Below are positions 1-6,200 of a stretch of DNA of 14,370 bases, one piece after another; position 1 is the first letter of the stretch; every line of letters begins with the position of its first letter. The position numbers were made by a program, and so were the translations under genes. The notes beneath the pieces are model-generated. The model saw only the letters and a list, made by a program, of their open reading frames with translations, ran no database searches and was not told the origin of the DNA. Location: assembly GCA_002361155.1 (NCBI GenBank), contig DERZ01000034.1:1-14370 (forward strand), written 5' to 3'. This DNA comes from Porphyromonadaceae bacterium UBA3327 (GTDB lineage Bacteria > Bacteroidota > Bacteroidia > Bacteroidales > Muribaculaceae).

Positions 1-67
1 GTCTCTTTTTTATGCCGGCCGTCCCAGGGAGGCCGGTCTGCGTATCCGGCAATATCCGGGCAATATC

Positions 68-101
68 CGGGCGCCCGCGCCGGGTTGCCTCGCCCGTTTT
101 T
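68..101 (+). terminator. Possible terminator of a gene upstream of the window
   Basis: CGGGC (68-72) can pair with GCCCG (92-96). Inside that stem, CCCG (74-77) pairs with CGGG (81-84), and a run of five T (97-101) follows. The shape fits an intrinsic terminator for a + strand gene that ends before the window. The large internal loop on the 3' side makes the stem imperfect. The first bases of the window (5-10) are another T run that may belong to a hairpin cut off by the edge. Confidence 0.35.
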
Positions 102-102
102 A

Positions 103-134
103 TTTGGAGATTTCCGGGGGATTGGCTAATTTTG
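103..134 (+). promoter_or_regulatory. Bacteroidota-type promoter for the 171-1748 gene
   Basis: TTTG at 103-106 is followed after exactly 20 bp by TAATTTTG at 127-134. This is a full match to the Bacteroidota primary sigma factor consensus TTTG-N19-21-TAnnTTTG. Transcription would start near 140-142, which leaves a leader of about 30 nt before the ATG at 171. That excludes the longer reading frame starting at position 12, because it begins upstream of the promoter. Confidence 0.75.
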
Positions 135-170
135 CAGATTGAATATGAAATTACCAATAATAAGACAATA

Positions 171-1748
171 ATGAAAAAGTTTTTACTTTCGATGTCTGCG
201 TTTTTCCTTGCGATGCAGACGTTCGCTCAGTCTGAACAGACTTTCAATCTGGTTACTTCCGTTGACGCTCTAAACACTACTGACAAGTATCTTGTTGCCC
301 TGCAGCCGGTGATGGTCGGTAAGGTTCAGTATGGTCTGTGGGCTATGGGTGAGGCAAAGGAAAGCGGTAAGGGTTTCACCGGAGTTGAGATCACTCCCGA
401 TATTACGGAACTTCCCGAAACGTTCACCACATCGACGGCGCTCACGACGGTAACGCTTGAGGAAGGTGCGGGTGCGAATGCCGGAACATACGCGCTGAAA
501 GCTCAGGATGGCTATCTTTCATGGGACGTAGTCAAGGAATTGAAATATGCGGAGACTGCCGATGGCAATTATGCGACGATTTCCTTCAGCGGCCGTGTCG
601 CTTCAATCTCGAATGGAGAAAATAAGCTGATGGCAAGTGTCTCCAATGGAAGCGGCGGTGTAAAAGGTACGGTAACTTTCAATACGTATGCGACTGCTCA
701 AAAACCGATTGCTCTGTATGTGCTGAAGGATGGAGATGCACCTGTAAATCCGGACTTCGTTCCGGCTCCTGCTTTCGACCTTGTGAAGATATCCGACCGC
801 TTGGGTGCGCGCTATGTTGTCGAGATATCCTGCACCGCGGAAGACGCTTCTGTTTACTACACCATTACCGAGGATGGAAGTGAGCCTGGAATCCCTGATA
901 AGTCCAACGGTGCATTGTACGAGTCTCCCGTGCCTGTTACTCCCGGTTGCAAGATCAAGGCGATTGCATACGTAGGCGAGAATGCAAGCAATGTGGCCTC
1001 GTTCAATCCGGAGGTGCCTTTTGTAATCAATGAGTTCGCAAGTCTGTTGACTCTCACTGAGGAGGATGTGGCCTCTCTCGGAATTTCTCTCATAAACGTG
1101 GATGTACCCGTGACAGTGGCATACGAGAATGGCCGATACATCTATGTGATGTACGAGGATAAATGTATGCTGGTTTATGACACAAAAGACCAGTATAAGG
1201 ATAAAATCCATGCAGGTGATGTCATCAGTGAGATAACCGGTACATTCAGCTTCTACAACGGCAATCCGCAGATTTCAAATCCATTTCTTGGAGACATCAC
1301 CACCGGAGGTGAGGAACCTGAGCCGAAAGAAGTCGGCATCTCCGACATCAGTTTTGACATGTTGCTTGACTATGTAATTGTCAAGAATGTGACTGTAAAC
1401 AATGATAACGGAGCATACTCCATTACCGATGGCACAACCACAGTGGCAATGTATAACTACTTTACAAATGACAAATTCTATGACGTGGTGACAGTGGAAC
1501 CCGGAGAATCGATGGATGTGACCGGTTTCGTGGGACGTTATCTGAAAAAGGGTTCCGAGGGTCCCGCGGAGCTGCAGCTGAATCCTGTCAAGGTTGTGAA
1601 GAACAATCAGAGCGGCGTGGCTGAAATAGAGGTGTGCGACGTTGCCGCCACTTATTTCAATCTCCAGGGAGTACGTGTGGAGAATCCGGAAAATGGAATC
1701 TTCATCGAGGTGAAGAATGGAGCGAGCCGTAAAGTTTCGGTGAAATAA
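171..1748 (+). CDS. Secreted multi-domain protein with chitobiase-like and OB-like domains and a C-terminal sorting-like tail
   Basis: A predicted exported protein of 525 aa; its function is unknown. The start at 171 is chosen because MKKFLLSMSAFFLAMQTFA is a classic signal peptide (likely cleavage after Ala19) and because the frame's earlier ATG at 12 lies upstream of the promoter. Residues about 24-187 form a beta-rich N-terminal domain of a type common in Bacteroidales surface proteins. Residues about 205-280 resemble the chitobiase/hexosaminidase C-terminal beta-sandwich (DASVYYTITEDGSEP followed by KIKAIAYVGENASNVASF). Residues about 290-375 and 385-475 look like two OB-like beta-barrels. 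Residues 493-525 (core YFNLQGVRVENPENGIFI) are shared with the next two genes and resemble a short T9SS type A-like tail. No catalytic domain is visible, so a binding or adhesin role is an inference. It appears monocistronic, with its own promoter and a terminator downstream. Domain names are from memory of the families. Confidence 0.85.
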   Translation: MKKFLLSMSAFFLAMQTFAQSEQTFNLVTSVDALNTTDKYLVALQPVMVGKVQYGLWAMGEAKESGKGFTGVEITPDITELPETFTTSTALTTVTLEEGAGANAGTYALKAQDGYLSWDVVKELKYAETADGNYATISFSGRVASISNGENKLMASVSNGSGGVKGTVTFNTYATAQKPIALYVLKDGDAPVNPDFVPAPAFDLVKISDRLGARYVVEISCTAEDASVYYTITEDGSEPGIPDKSNGALYESPVPVTPGCKIKAIAYVGENASNVASFNPEVPFVINEFASLLTLTEEDVASLGISLINVDVPVTVAYENGRYIYVMYEDKCMLVYDTKDQYKDKIHAGDVISEITGTFSFYNGNPQISNPFLGDITTGGEEPEPKEVGISDISFDMLLDYVIVKNVTVNNDNGAYSITDGTTTVAMYNYFTNDKFYDVVTVEPGESMDVTGFVGRYLKKGSEGPAELQLNPVKVVKNNQSGVAEIEVCDVAATYFNLQGVRVENPENGIFIEVKNGASRKVSVK

Positions 1749-1787
1749 GCCCCAGGTATTTGCAAGCCTGAACTCCGGCAAACTGTA

Positions 1788-1803
1788 TACCGGCCTCCCG
1801 GTA
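1788..1803 (+). repeat. Small inverted repeat downstream of the 171-1748 gene
   Basis: TACCGG (1788-1793) and CCGGTA (1798-1803) form a perfect 6-bp stem around the loop CCTC. It has no T run of its own and sits 18 nt before the terminator hairpin at 1822. It may protect the mRNA 3' end or be incidental. Confidence 0.35.
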
Positions 1804-1821
1804 ACCATAATTTAACATGAA

Positions 1822-1848
1822 GGATCTGCTTTAGCAGGTCCTTTTTTT
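1822..1848 (+). terminator. Intrinsic terminator of the 171-1748 gene
   Basis: GGATCTGC (1822-1829) pairs with GCAGGTCC (1834-1841), with one T-G wobble, around the loop TTTA. Seven T follow (1842-1848). Two further A-T pairs can extend the base. The end of the T run is also the start of the next gene's -33 box (TTTG, 1846-1849), so termination and re-initiation signals overlap. Confidence 0.85.
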
Positions 1849-1877
1849 GTATTAATGAAAAATTATGTGTAATTTTG
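1846..1877 (+). promoter_or_regulatory. Bacteroidota-type promoter for the 2025-3668 gene
   Basis: TTTG at 1846-1849, a 20-bp spacer and TAATTTTG at 1870-1877 make a full consensus match. The -7 octamer is identical to that of the upstream gene's promoter. The expected start of transcription is about 1884, giving an unusually long leader of about 140 nt. Confidence 0.75.
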
Positions 1878-1883
1878 TATTGT

Positions 1884-2024
1884 CTGTGAAATGAGATGTA
1901 TGAACGCTTTTATGGAAGGACAAAGTTAGGCTCCATTCGGCTTATGCCCTCCTTTCTGCAAAAGCAGAGCAACTCAGGGCAATAGTATTTTGAAAAGACT
2001 CACATAAAATTTAAATAATCAATT
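1884..2024 (+). promoter_or_regulatory. Structured 5' leader with a tiny upstream ORF, class unknown
   Basis: Between the predicted transcription start and the ATG at 2025, the RNA can form a two-part hairpin. TGCCCT (1945-1950) pairs with AGGGCA (1976-1981), and TCTGC (1955-1959) pairs with GCAGA (1964-1968) around an AAAA loop. GGAAGGA (1914-1920) can instead pair with TCCTTTC (1950-1956), which would break both stems, so two exclusive folds are possible. A 12-codon ORF (MRCMNAFMEGQS, 1891-1929) ends just before the hairpin region. The last 40 nt before the gene are A/T-rich and unstructured. I do not recognise a known riboswitch class. A regulatory role is an inference; a separate small RNA is the alternative. 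Confidence 0.4.
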
Positions 2025-3668
2025 ATGAAAAAAGGATTACTCACATTGGCAGCTATGGCATTTGCTGCGGCATCCATGACCGCGGCAAGCTATACAGTGT
2101 TCGATTCCTCCAGTATGAAAGGGGATTGGACAGCTCAGGGTACAGGTTTTGCAACAACCGTTACAGTTGACGGTAAGAAATTTGTAATCTCTACCGACAA
2201 AGGTTCTTCAACAACCGCGCTTCGCAATCCGGGTACCGAGCAATATGCATGGAGAGTGTACAAGAATTCATCCTTTACCATCCAGAGCGAGAGTTTCGAC
2301 ATGAAGACCATCGTAATCACTTACGACAATTATGTTGACAATACCGGCAAAGGATATTCTGCAGAATGCAAGCTGAGCGAAGGTTGGACCGGTACCCTTG
2401 ATAACTTCGTGTACACGCTGAAATGCGCCGGCTCCAAGACCCTGACCGCTACTGCCGATCAGAATCAGGTGCGCATCACAAAAGTGGTTGTCTCCGATTC
2501 GGAAAGCGTTGACGATCCCGTTACGCCTCCTTCCGGAGGCGTAATCTACCAGAACGCGTTCAATAAGAAGGACGGTATCTCCGACTGGACCATCACAAAG
2601 ACTGAAAGTTATGACTCCTGGTATGTCAACGAGACTATAGGCTGCCTCGTTGCCAACTCTTACGACAGCGAGAATGGTTCCAACCGTCCCGCCGACACCT
2701 GGATTTCCCGTGAATTTGACCTTGCCGGCAAGACCGGCGTAAAGCTCGACGTGGAGCAGGCTTTTGGTTTCTACTTCCCCACCAGTCAGGAGAGCAGCTT
2801 CGTGCTCGCAGTGCGTGAGAACGGCGGAAGCTGGACTCAGCTTGATTTCACATCATTCCCCGAGAAGCCCGAGAAGAACTGGTCCGATTTCGCGGCAAAT
2901 ACTTTCAGCCTCGCGGCATACGACGGCAAGAAGATCGAGATCGGGTTCCATTACACCACTGACGGCACCTCTTCCAAGGCATGGGAGCTCAAGAACTTCA
3001 AGCTTTACACCGATGGCGGTGAAGTCGATCCTCCTGTAACCGACCCCAATCTGGTTTACGGCAATACCTTCGAAGCAGACTTTGAGGGATGGAAAAACAC
3101 CAACGAGGGTAGCGTGGCAGACAATCCCTGGTACATCAACAAAACACAGAAATGCCTCGTTGCAAGTTCTTATAAGGACGAGAAGAACTATGCTGTAAAC
3201 AGCATGCTCTCCCGCGAATTCGATCTCACCGGACGCACCGGTTGCGCCCTCTCGTTCGAACAGGCGTTCGGATTTGTGGCGCCCCAGGCTCAGGACGAGA
3301 AGTTCGTTCTCAAGGTCCGCGAGGCCGGAGGCGAATGGTATCCTCTGGTGATGACCAACTATCCGGCAGCTCCCGAGAAGGGCAACTGGACAAAATTCGT
3401 GGTAAACGAATTTGACCTCAGCGAGTATGACGGCACCAGGATTGAAATAGGCTTCAACTATGTCAATACCGACGCTACCGCAATGGCATGGGAGCTGAAG
3501 AACTTCAGGCTTACCGGAGTGAGCGACAACAGTGGTGTTGACGGCATCGATTCTGAAAACAGCCCCGTTTATTTCTTTAATCTCCAGGGCGCACGCGTCA
3601 ATAACCCCGAGAACGGTATCTTCATCCGCGTCCAGGGCAATAAGACGCAGAAAGTTCTCGTTAAGTAA
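2025..3668 (+). CDS. Secreted protein with two tandem jelly-roll (choice-of-anchor J-like) domains and a C-terminal sorting-like tail
   Basis: A predicted exported protein of 547 aa with unknown function. Residues 1-20 are a signal peptide (Lys-Lys, then a hydrophobic Ala-rich core, cleavage near MTA-AS). Residues about 22-158 form a beta-rich N-terminal domain (SYTVFD to RITKVVVSD) shared with the next gene. Residues about 173-330 and 343-498 are two clear copies of one domain. Both copies contain CLVA-SY, REFDL, EQAFGF, a Trp followed by a run ending IEIGF, and AWELKNF. This resembles the choice-of-anchor J/MAM-like lectin-type jelly rolls of Bacteroidota surface proteins. Proline-rich linkers (residues 165-170 and 335-341) separate the domains. 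Residues 515-547 are the same 33-residue tail as in the neighbours (FFNLQGARVNNPENGIFI). No active-site motif is seen, so carbohydrate or protein binding at the surface is only a guess. It has its own promoter, a long leader and a strong terminator. Confidence 0.85.
   Translation: MKKGLLTLAAMAFAAASMTAASYTVFDSSSMKGDWTAQGTGFATTVTVDGKKFVISTDKGSSTTALRNPGTEQYAWRVYKNSSFTIQSESFDMKTIVITYDNYVDNTGKGYSAECKLSEGWTGTLDNFVYTLKCAGSKTLTATADQNQVRITKVVVSDSESVDDPVTPPSGGVIYQNAFNKKDGISDWTITKTESYDSWYVNETIGCLVANSYDSENGSNRPADTWISREFDLAGKTGVKLDVEQAFGFYFPTSQESSFVLAVRENGGSWTQLDFTSFPEKPEKNWSDFAANTFSLAAYDGKKIEIGFHYTTDGTSSKAWELKNFKLYTDGGEVDPPVTDPNLVYGNTFEADFEGWKNTNEGSVADNPWYINKTQKCLVASSYKDEKNYAVNSMLSREFDLTGRTGCALSFEQAFGFVAPQAQDEKFVLKVREAGGEWYPLVMTNYPAAPEKGNWTKFVVNEFDLSEYDGTRIEIGFNYVNTDATAMAWELKNFRLTGVSDNSGVDGIDSENSPVYFFNLQGARVNNPENGIFIRVQGNKTQKVLVK
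2541..3518 (+). repeat. Tandem domain duplication inside the 2025-3668 gene
   Basis: Codons for residues 173-330 (2541-3014) and 343-498 (3051-3518) encode two homologous domains of about 157 residues. Landmarks recur in the same order: CLVA, REFDL, EQAFGF, IEIGF and AWELKNF. The copies have diverged at many positions, so this is an old duplication rather than an assembly artefact. Confidence 0.85.
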
Positions 3669-3694
3669 AAAGCTTATAACTGAGAAAACAAAAA

Positions 3695-3735
3695 GGGGGT
3701 CGCGACCTGTTATAGGCCGTGACCCCTGATTTTTT
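3695..3735 (+). terminator. Strong intrinsic terminator of the 2025-3668 gene
   Basis: GGGGTCGCG (3696-3704) pairs with CGTGACCCC (3718-3726), with one G-T wobble. After one A/C mismatch, CCT (3706-3708) pairs with AGG (3714-3716) around the loop GTTAT. Six T follow at 3730-3735. It starts 27 nt after the stop codon and separates this gene from the next one. Confidence 0.85.
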
Positions 3736-3762
3736 CAAGGTTAGAACAAGTGGGAAAGAATA

Positions 3763-3770
3763 TAAATTTA
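3763..3770 (+). promoter_or_regulatory. Weak candidate -7 element for the 3800-4921 gene
   Basis: TAAATTTA matches TAnnTTTG at all but the last position and lies 29 nt before the ATG, as expected for a short leader. No good TTTG is present 19-21 bp upstream. A promoter is expected here because of the terminator just before it, but the sequence match is poor. Confidence 0.25.
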
Positions 3771-3799
3771 TTGTCTGACAGCACTCTCGTATCCAGCGT

Positions 3800-4921
3800 A
3801 TGAACAGACTCATTGCCGTGGCAACGATCATCTTGGCCGTCATATCGCATATCTATGCCGAAGAATTTACAGTCTTCGACATAAATGACCGCGGCATCTG
3901 GCATGGAGATGTAACAGGATACAGCTCTATTGTAACTAAGGGAGGCAGACAATTTATATTAAGTACTTCCAACGAAGGTGGAGGCATACCGCTGACTTCT
4001 CCACAATATGCCTCTTCGGCCTGGAGAGTTCCCGACGAAACATCCTTCACGATAGTATCGGAAGAGATGGAGATGAAAAGCATCCTCGTTGTTTTTGATG
4101 ATTATAACGGAGGGATGTATATAGTGCCCGCGATGACCGAAGGGGGATGGACAGGCATACTGAACAAAGCGGCGTGCAAGTATGAACTCACCTCAGCAGG
4201 TGAATTGCGGATGAAGGCATTGGCCGCATACGGCGAGATGAGAATCATCAGCGTGATCGTCAGTGACGAGATCCCTTATGTGCCCGGGGAGGATCCATCG
4301 TGGAAAGAGGATGATCTGATCTGCGAAAACAGTTTTGCCGAAAGTCTGGCCGGATGGAGCGTAGAGAATGAAACCGGATTCTCAACCGGTTGGAAAGTCA
4401 ATCGTGTGGACGGTATGGCCGAGGCGGGAGCGGACGCGGAAACAGCGGAGGTCCGCACTCTGCTCTACAAGTCGTTCGATCTAAACTGCAGACGCGGAAC
4501 AAAACTGTTGTTCGAGCAGGCGTTCTTTGGCGAATATCCCGAGGGGCAGCCCGGATGGGCGCAGCTTGTGACACGAGCCGGAGGCGGATCGTGGCACGAC
4601 CTTCAGCTTGATGCATATCCCGCGCCCCCGTCAGCCGGGGGGTGGAGCCGCTTTGCCAGGAATGAAGTGGACTTGTCTGGATTTGATGGCGAAAAAGTTG
4701 AGATCGGTTTCCGCTTCTTCCGCATTTCCGGTAAAGAGGCAGGATGGGGAATCCGTAACTTCAGAATGTACGGACAGGATGTTTCCGGAATGGAAGTCAT
4801 TGAAGAAGACGAAGGTGTGGCTGAATATTTCGACATGCTGGGGCGCCCGGTCGCTAAACCGTCACACGGAATATTTATAAGAAGTATAGGCGGGAGGTGT
4901 AAAAAAGTGTGCATTCCGTAA
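3800..4921 (+). CDS. Secreted single-domain paralogue of the 2025-3668 protein
   Basis: A predicted exported protein of 373 aa with unknown function. Residues 1-20 (MNRLIAVATIILAVISHIYA) are a signal peptide. Residues about 22-156 align along their length with the N-terminal domain of the preceding protein: TVFD, then AWRV, SFTI, EMKSI, GGWTG and ending VIVSD. Residues about 173-325 are one jelly-roll domain with the same landmarks (KSFDL, FEQAF, VEIGF, GIRNF), where the neighbour has two. Residues 341-373 align without gaps to the 33-residue tail (EYFDMLGRPVAKPSHGIFI). Here the tail has drifted: LQG has become MLG, and the usual end KVxVK has become KVCIP. The two genes probably arose by duplication, with either loss of a domain here or gain next door. 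No terminator is evident between this gene and the asparaginase promoter. Confidence 0.8.
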   Translation: MNRLIAVATIILAVISHIYAEEFTVFDINDRGIWHGDVTGYSSIVTKGGRQFILSTSNEGGGIPLTSPQYASSAWRVPDETSFTIVSEEMEMKSILVVFDDYNGGMYIVPAMTEGGWTGILNKAACKYELTSAGELRMKALAAYGEMRIISVIVSDEIPYVPGEDPSWKEDDLICENSFAESLAGWSVENETGFSTGWKVNRVDGMAEAGADAETAEVRTLLYKSFDLNCRRGTKLLFEQAFFGEYPEGQPGWAQLVTRAGGGSWHDLQLDAYPAPPSAGGWSRFARNEVDLSGFDGEKVEIGFRFFRISGKEAGWGIRNFRMYGQDVSGMEVIEEDEGVAEYFDMLGRPVAKPSHGIFIRSIGGRCKKVCIP

Positions 4922-4961
4922 AATTTTCTACATATAAGCGACTTAACCGGGAAAAATTCAT

Positions 4962-4969
4962 TATATTTG
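4962..4969 (+). promoter_or_regulatory. -7 element of a promoter for the asparaginase gene
   Basis: TATATTTG is a full match to TAnnTTTG, but no clear TTTG lies 19-21 bp upstream. Transcription would begin near 4976. That rules out the in-frame ATG at 4909, which also overlaps the end of the previous gene, and supports a start at 5032 or 5077. Confidence 0.5.
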
Positions 4970-5031
4970 CAAAAAAATATGGGTATGGGACTTATGCCTG
5001 TATCCGACACCGTAATACCTTAAATCATACT

Positions 5032-6135
5032 ATGCGCTCAGACCATAGTAAAGCTACCAAACAACACATTTTCCAAATGCGCCCAACAACAGACGTAAAG
5101 ACCGAGGGGTGTCCGCATCTGCTGATTATCTACACCGGGGGCACCATCGGCATGATTGAGAATCCCGCCACCGGGAGTCTCGAACCGTTCGACTTCGAGC
5201 ATTTGGTGGACAACGTGCCCAAGCTGAAACGTCTTGATTTCGACATAGACAACTATCAGTTTGAAAAGCCGCTCGACTCCTCCTCGATGAATCCCGGCCA
5301 CTGGGTGGACATAGCCTCTGTCATAGAGAAGCACTACGACGACTACGACGGTTTTGTGGTCCTGCATGGCACCGACACAATGGCTTACACGGCATCCGCC
5401 CTGAGCTTCATGCTCGAGAATCTCCGCAAGCCGGTAGTGATAACCGGCAGCCAGTTGCCTATCGGCGAGGTGCGTACCGACGGAGAGGAGAATCTGATCA
5501 CGTCGCTTCAGGTGGCGGCGTCGAGAGAGGAGGACGGAACCCCTACGGTTCAGGAAGTCGCTATTCTTTTCGAAAATTATCTGTGGCGCGGCAACCGGTC
5601 CACAAAATACAGTGCCGATAACTTCAATGCGTTCAAAAGCAGCAACTTCCCGAGGCTTGCAAAGATCGGTCTCGGAATCTGCTACCGTCGCGATATACTT
5701 TGGCGCGTGAAGGACGCCGCCCCTCTCATAGTACATCGGGGGCTTGACCCGCACGTGATGTATCTCAGCATTTTCCCCGGTATTACCGAAAGCGTGCTGC
5801 GTCATGTGCTGCACGCTCCGGATTTGCGCGGAGTGGTACTGAAAACTTACGGAGCCGGCAACGCTCCCACCGACGGATGGTTTATCGATGCCATCAAGGA
5901 GGCCTGCGACCGTGGTCTGGTCATAGTCAACGTGACACAGTGCGGCAACGGCAAAGTACTTCCCCACCGGTACGAGACGGGCAGCGCGCTTTATAAGGCG
6001 GGAGTAATCTCCGGACATGACCTCACTTCGGAAGCTGCCATCACAAAGCTGATGTTTCTTTTCGGACGGAACTATCCTGTCGAGGAAGTGAAACGTCTTA
6101 TGGAAGTGTCGCTCGTCGGAGAAATGCATGAATAG
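5032..6135 (+). CDS. ansA: Type I (cytoplasmic) L-asparaginase
   Basis: Hydrolyses L-asparagine to aspartate and ammonia. With the start at 5032 the protein is 367 aa; with the ATG at 5077 it is 352 aa, closer to E. coli AnsA (338 aa). Nothing between those two ATGs is a recognised domain, so 5077 is a real alternative. The first catalytic motif YTGGTIGM carries the nucleophilic Thr38. HGTDTM carries the second Thr114-Asp115 pair. The Lys in GNRSTK (Lys192) matches the conserved catalytic lysine. DLTSEAAITKL near the C-terminus is typical of the type I group. No signal peptide is present, in keeping with the cytoplasmic type rather than the periplasmic AnsB. The gene has its own -7 element and is followed by an independent promoter, so it is probably monocistronic. 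The family assignment is firm; the start is not. Confidence 0.93.
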   Translation: MRSDHSKATKQHIFQMRPTTDVKTEGCPHLLIIYTGGTIGMIENPATGSLEPFDFEHLVDNVPKLKRLDFDIDNYQFEKPLDSSSMNPGHWVDIASVIEKHYDDYDGFVVLHGTDTMAYTASALSFMLENLRKPVVITGSQLPIGEVRTDGEENLITSLQVAASREEDGTPTVQEVAILFENYLWRGNRSTKYSADNFNAFKSSNFPRLAKIGLGICYRRDILWRVKDAAPLIVHRGLDPHVMYLSIFPGITESVLRHVLHAPDLRGVVLKTYGAGNAPTDGWFIDAIKEACDRGLVIVNVTQCGNGKVLPHRYETGSALYKAGVISGHDLTSEAAITKLMFLFGRNYPVEEVKRLMEVSLVGEMHE

Positions 6136-6138
6136 GAA

Positions 6139-6170
6139 ATTGGCAATCTGAAAAGAAATCGTTATTTTTG
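6139..6170 (+). promoter_or_regulatory. Bacteroidota-type promoter for the DUF3822-rsmD-ribBA-peptidase operon
   Basis: ATTG at 6139-6142 (three of four bases of TTTG), a 20-bp spacer and TATTTTTG at 6163-6170 (full -7 match) lie just after the asparaginase stop codon. The start of transcription would be near 6177, leaving about 24 nt before the ATG at 6201. No comparable element was found before rsmD, ribBA or the peptidase gene, so this one probably serves all four. Confidence 0.6.
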
Positions 6171-6200
6171 TAGTCTGAAAAACCGATTGCAAAGTAATGC

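Noticed and set aside
14..36. CCGGCC...GGCCGG inverted repeat at the window start as a terminator
   Set aside because: No T run follows on the + strand and no A run precedes it for the minus strand, and the gene it would serve is outside the window.
12..170. N-terminal extension of the first gene to an ATG at position 12
   Set aside because: It lies upstream of a consensus promoter, encodes a Pro/Arg-rich stretch from terminator and repeat DNA, and would bury the clear signal peptide that starts at 171.
4397..4616. Overlapping open frames on both strands within the third secreted-protein gene
   Set aside because: They are Arg/Pro/Ala-rich out-of-frame readings of a GC-rich stretch, without start context or homology.
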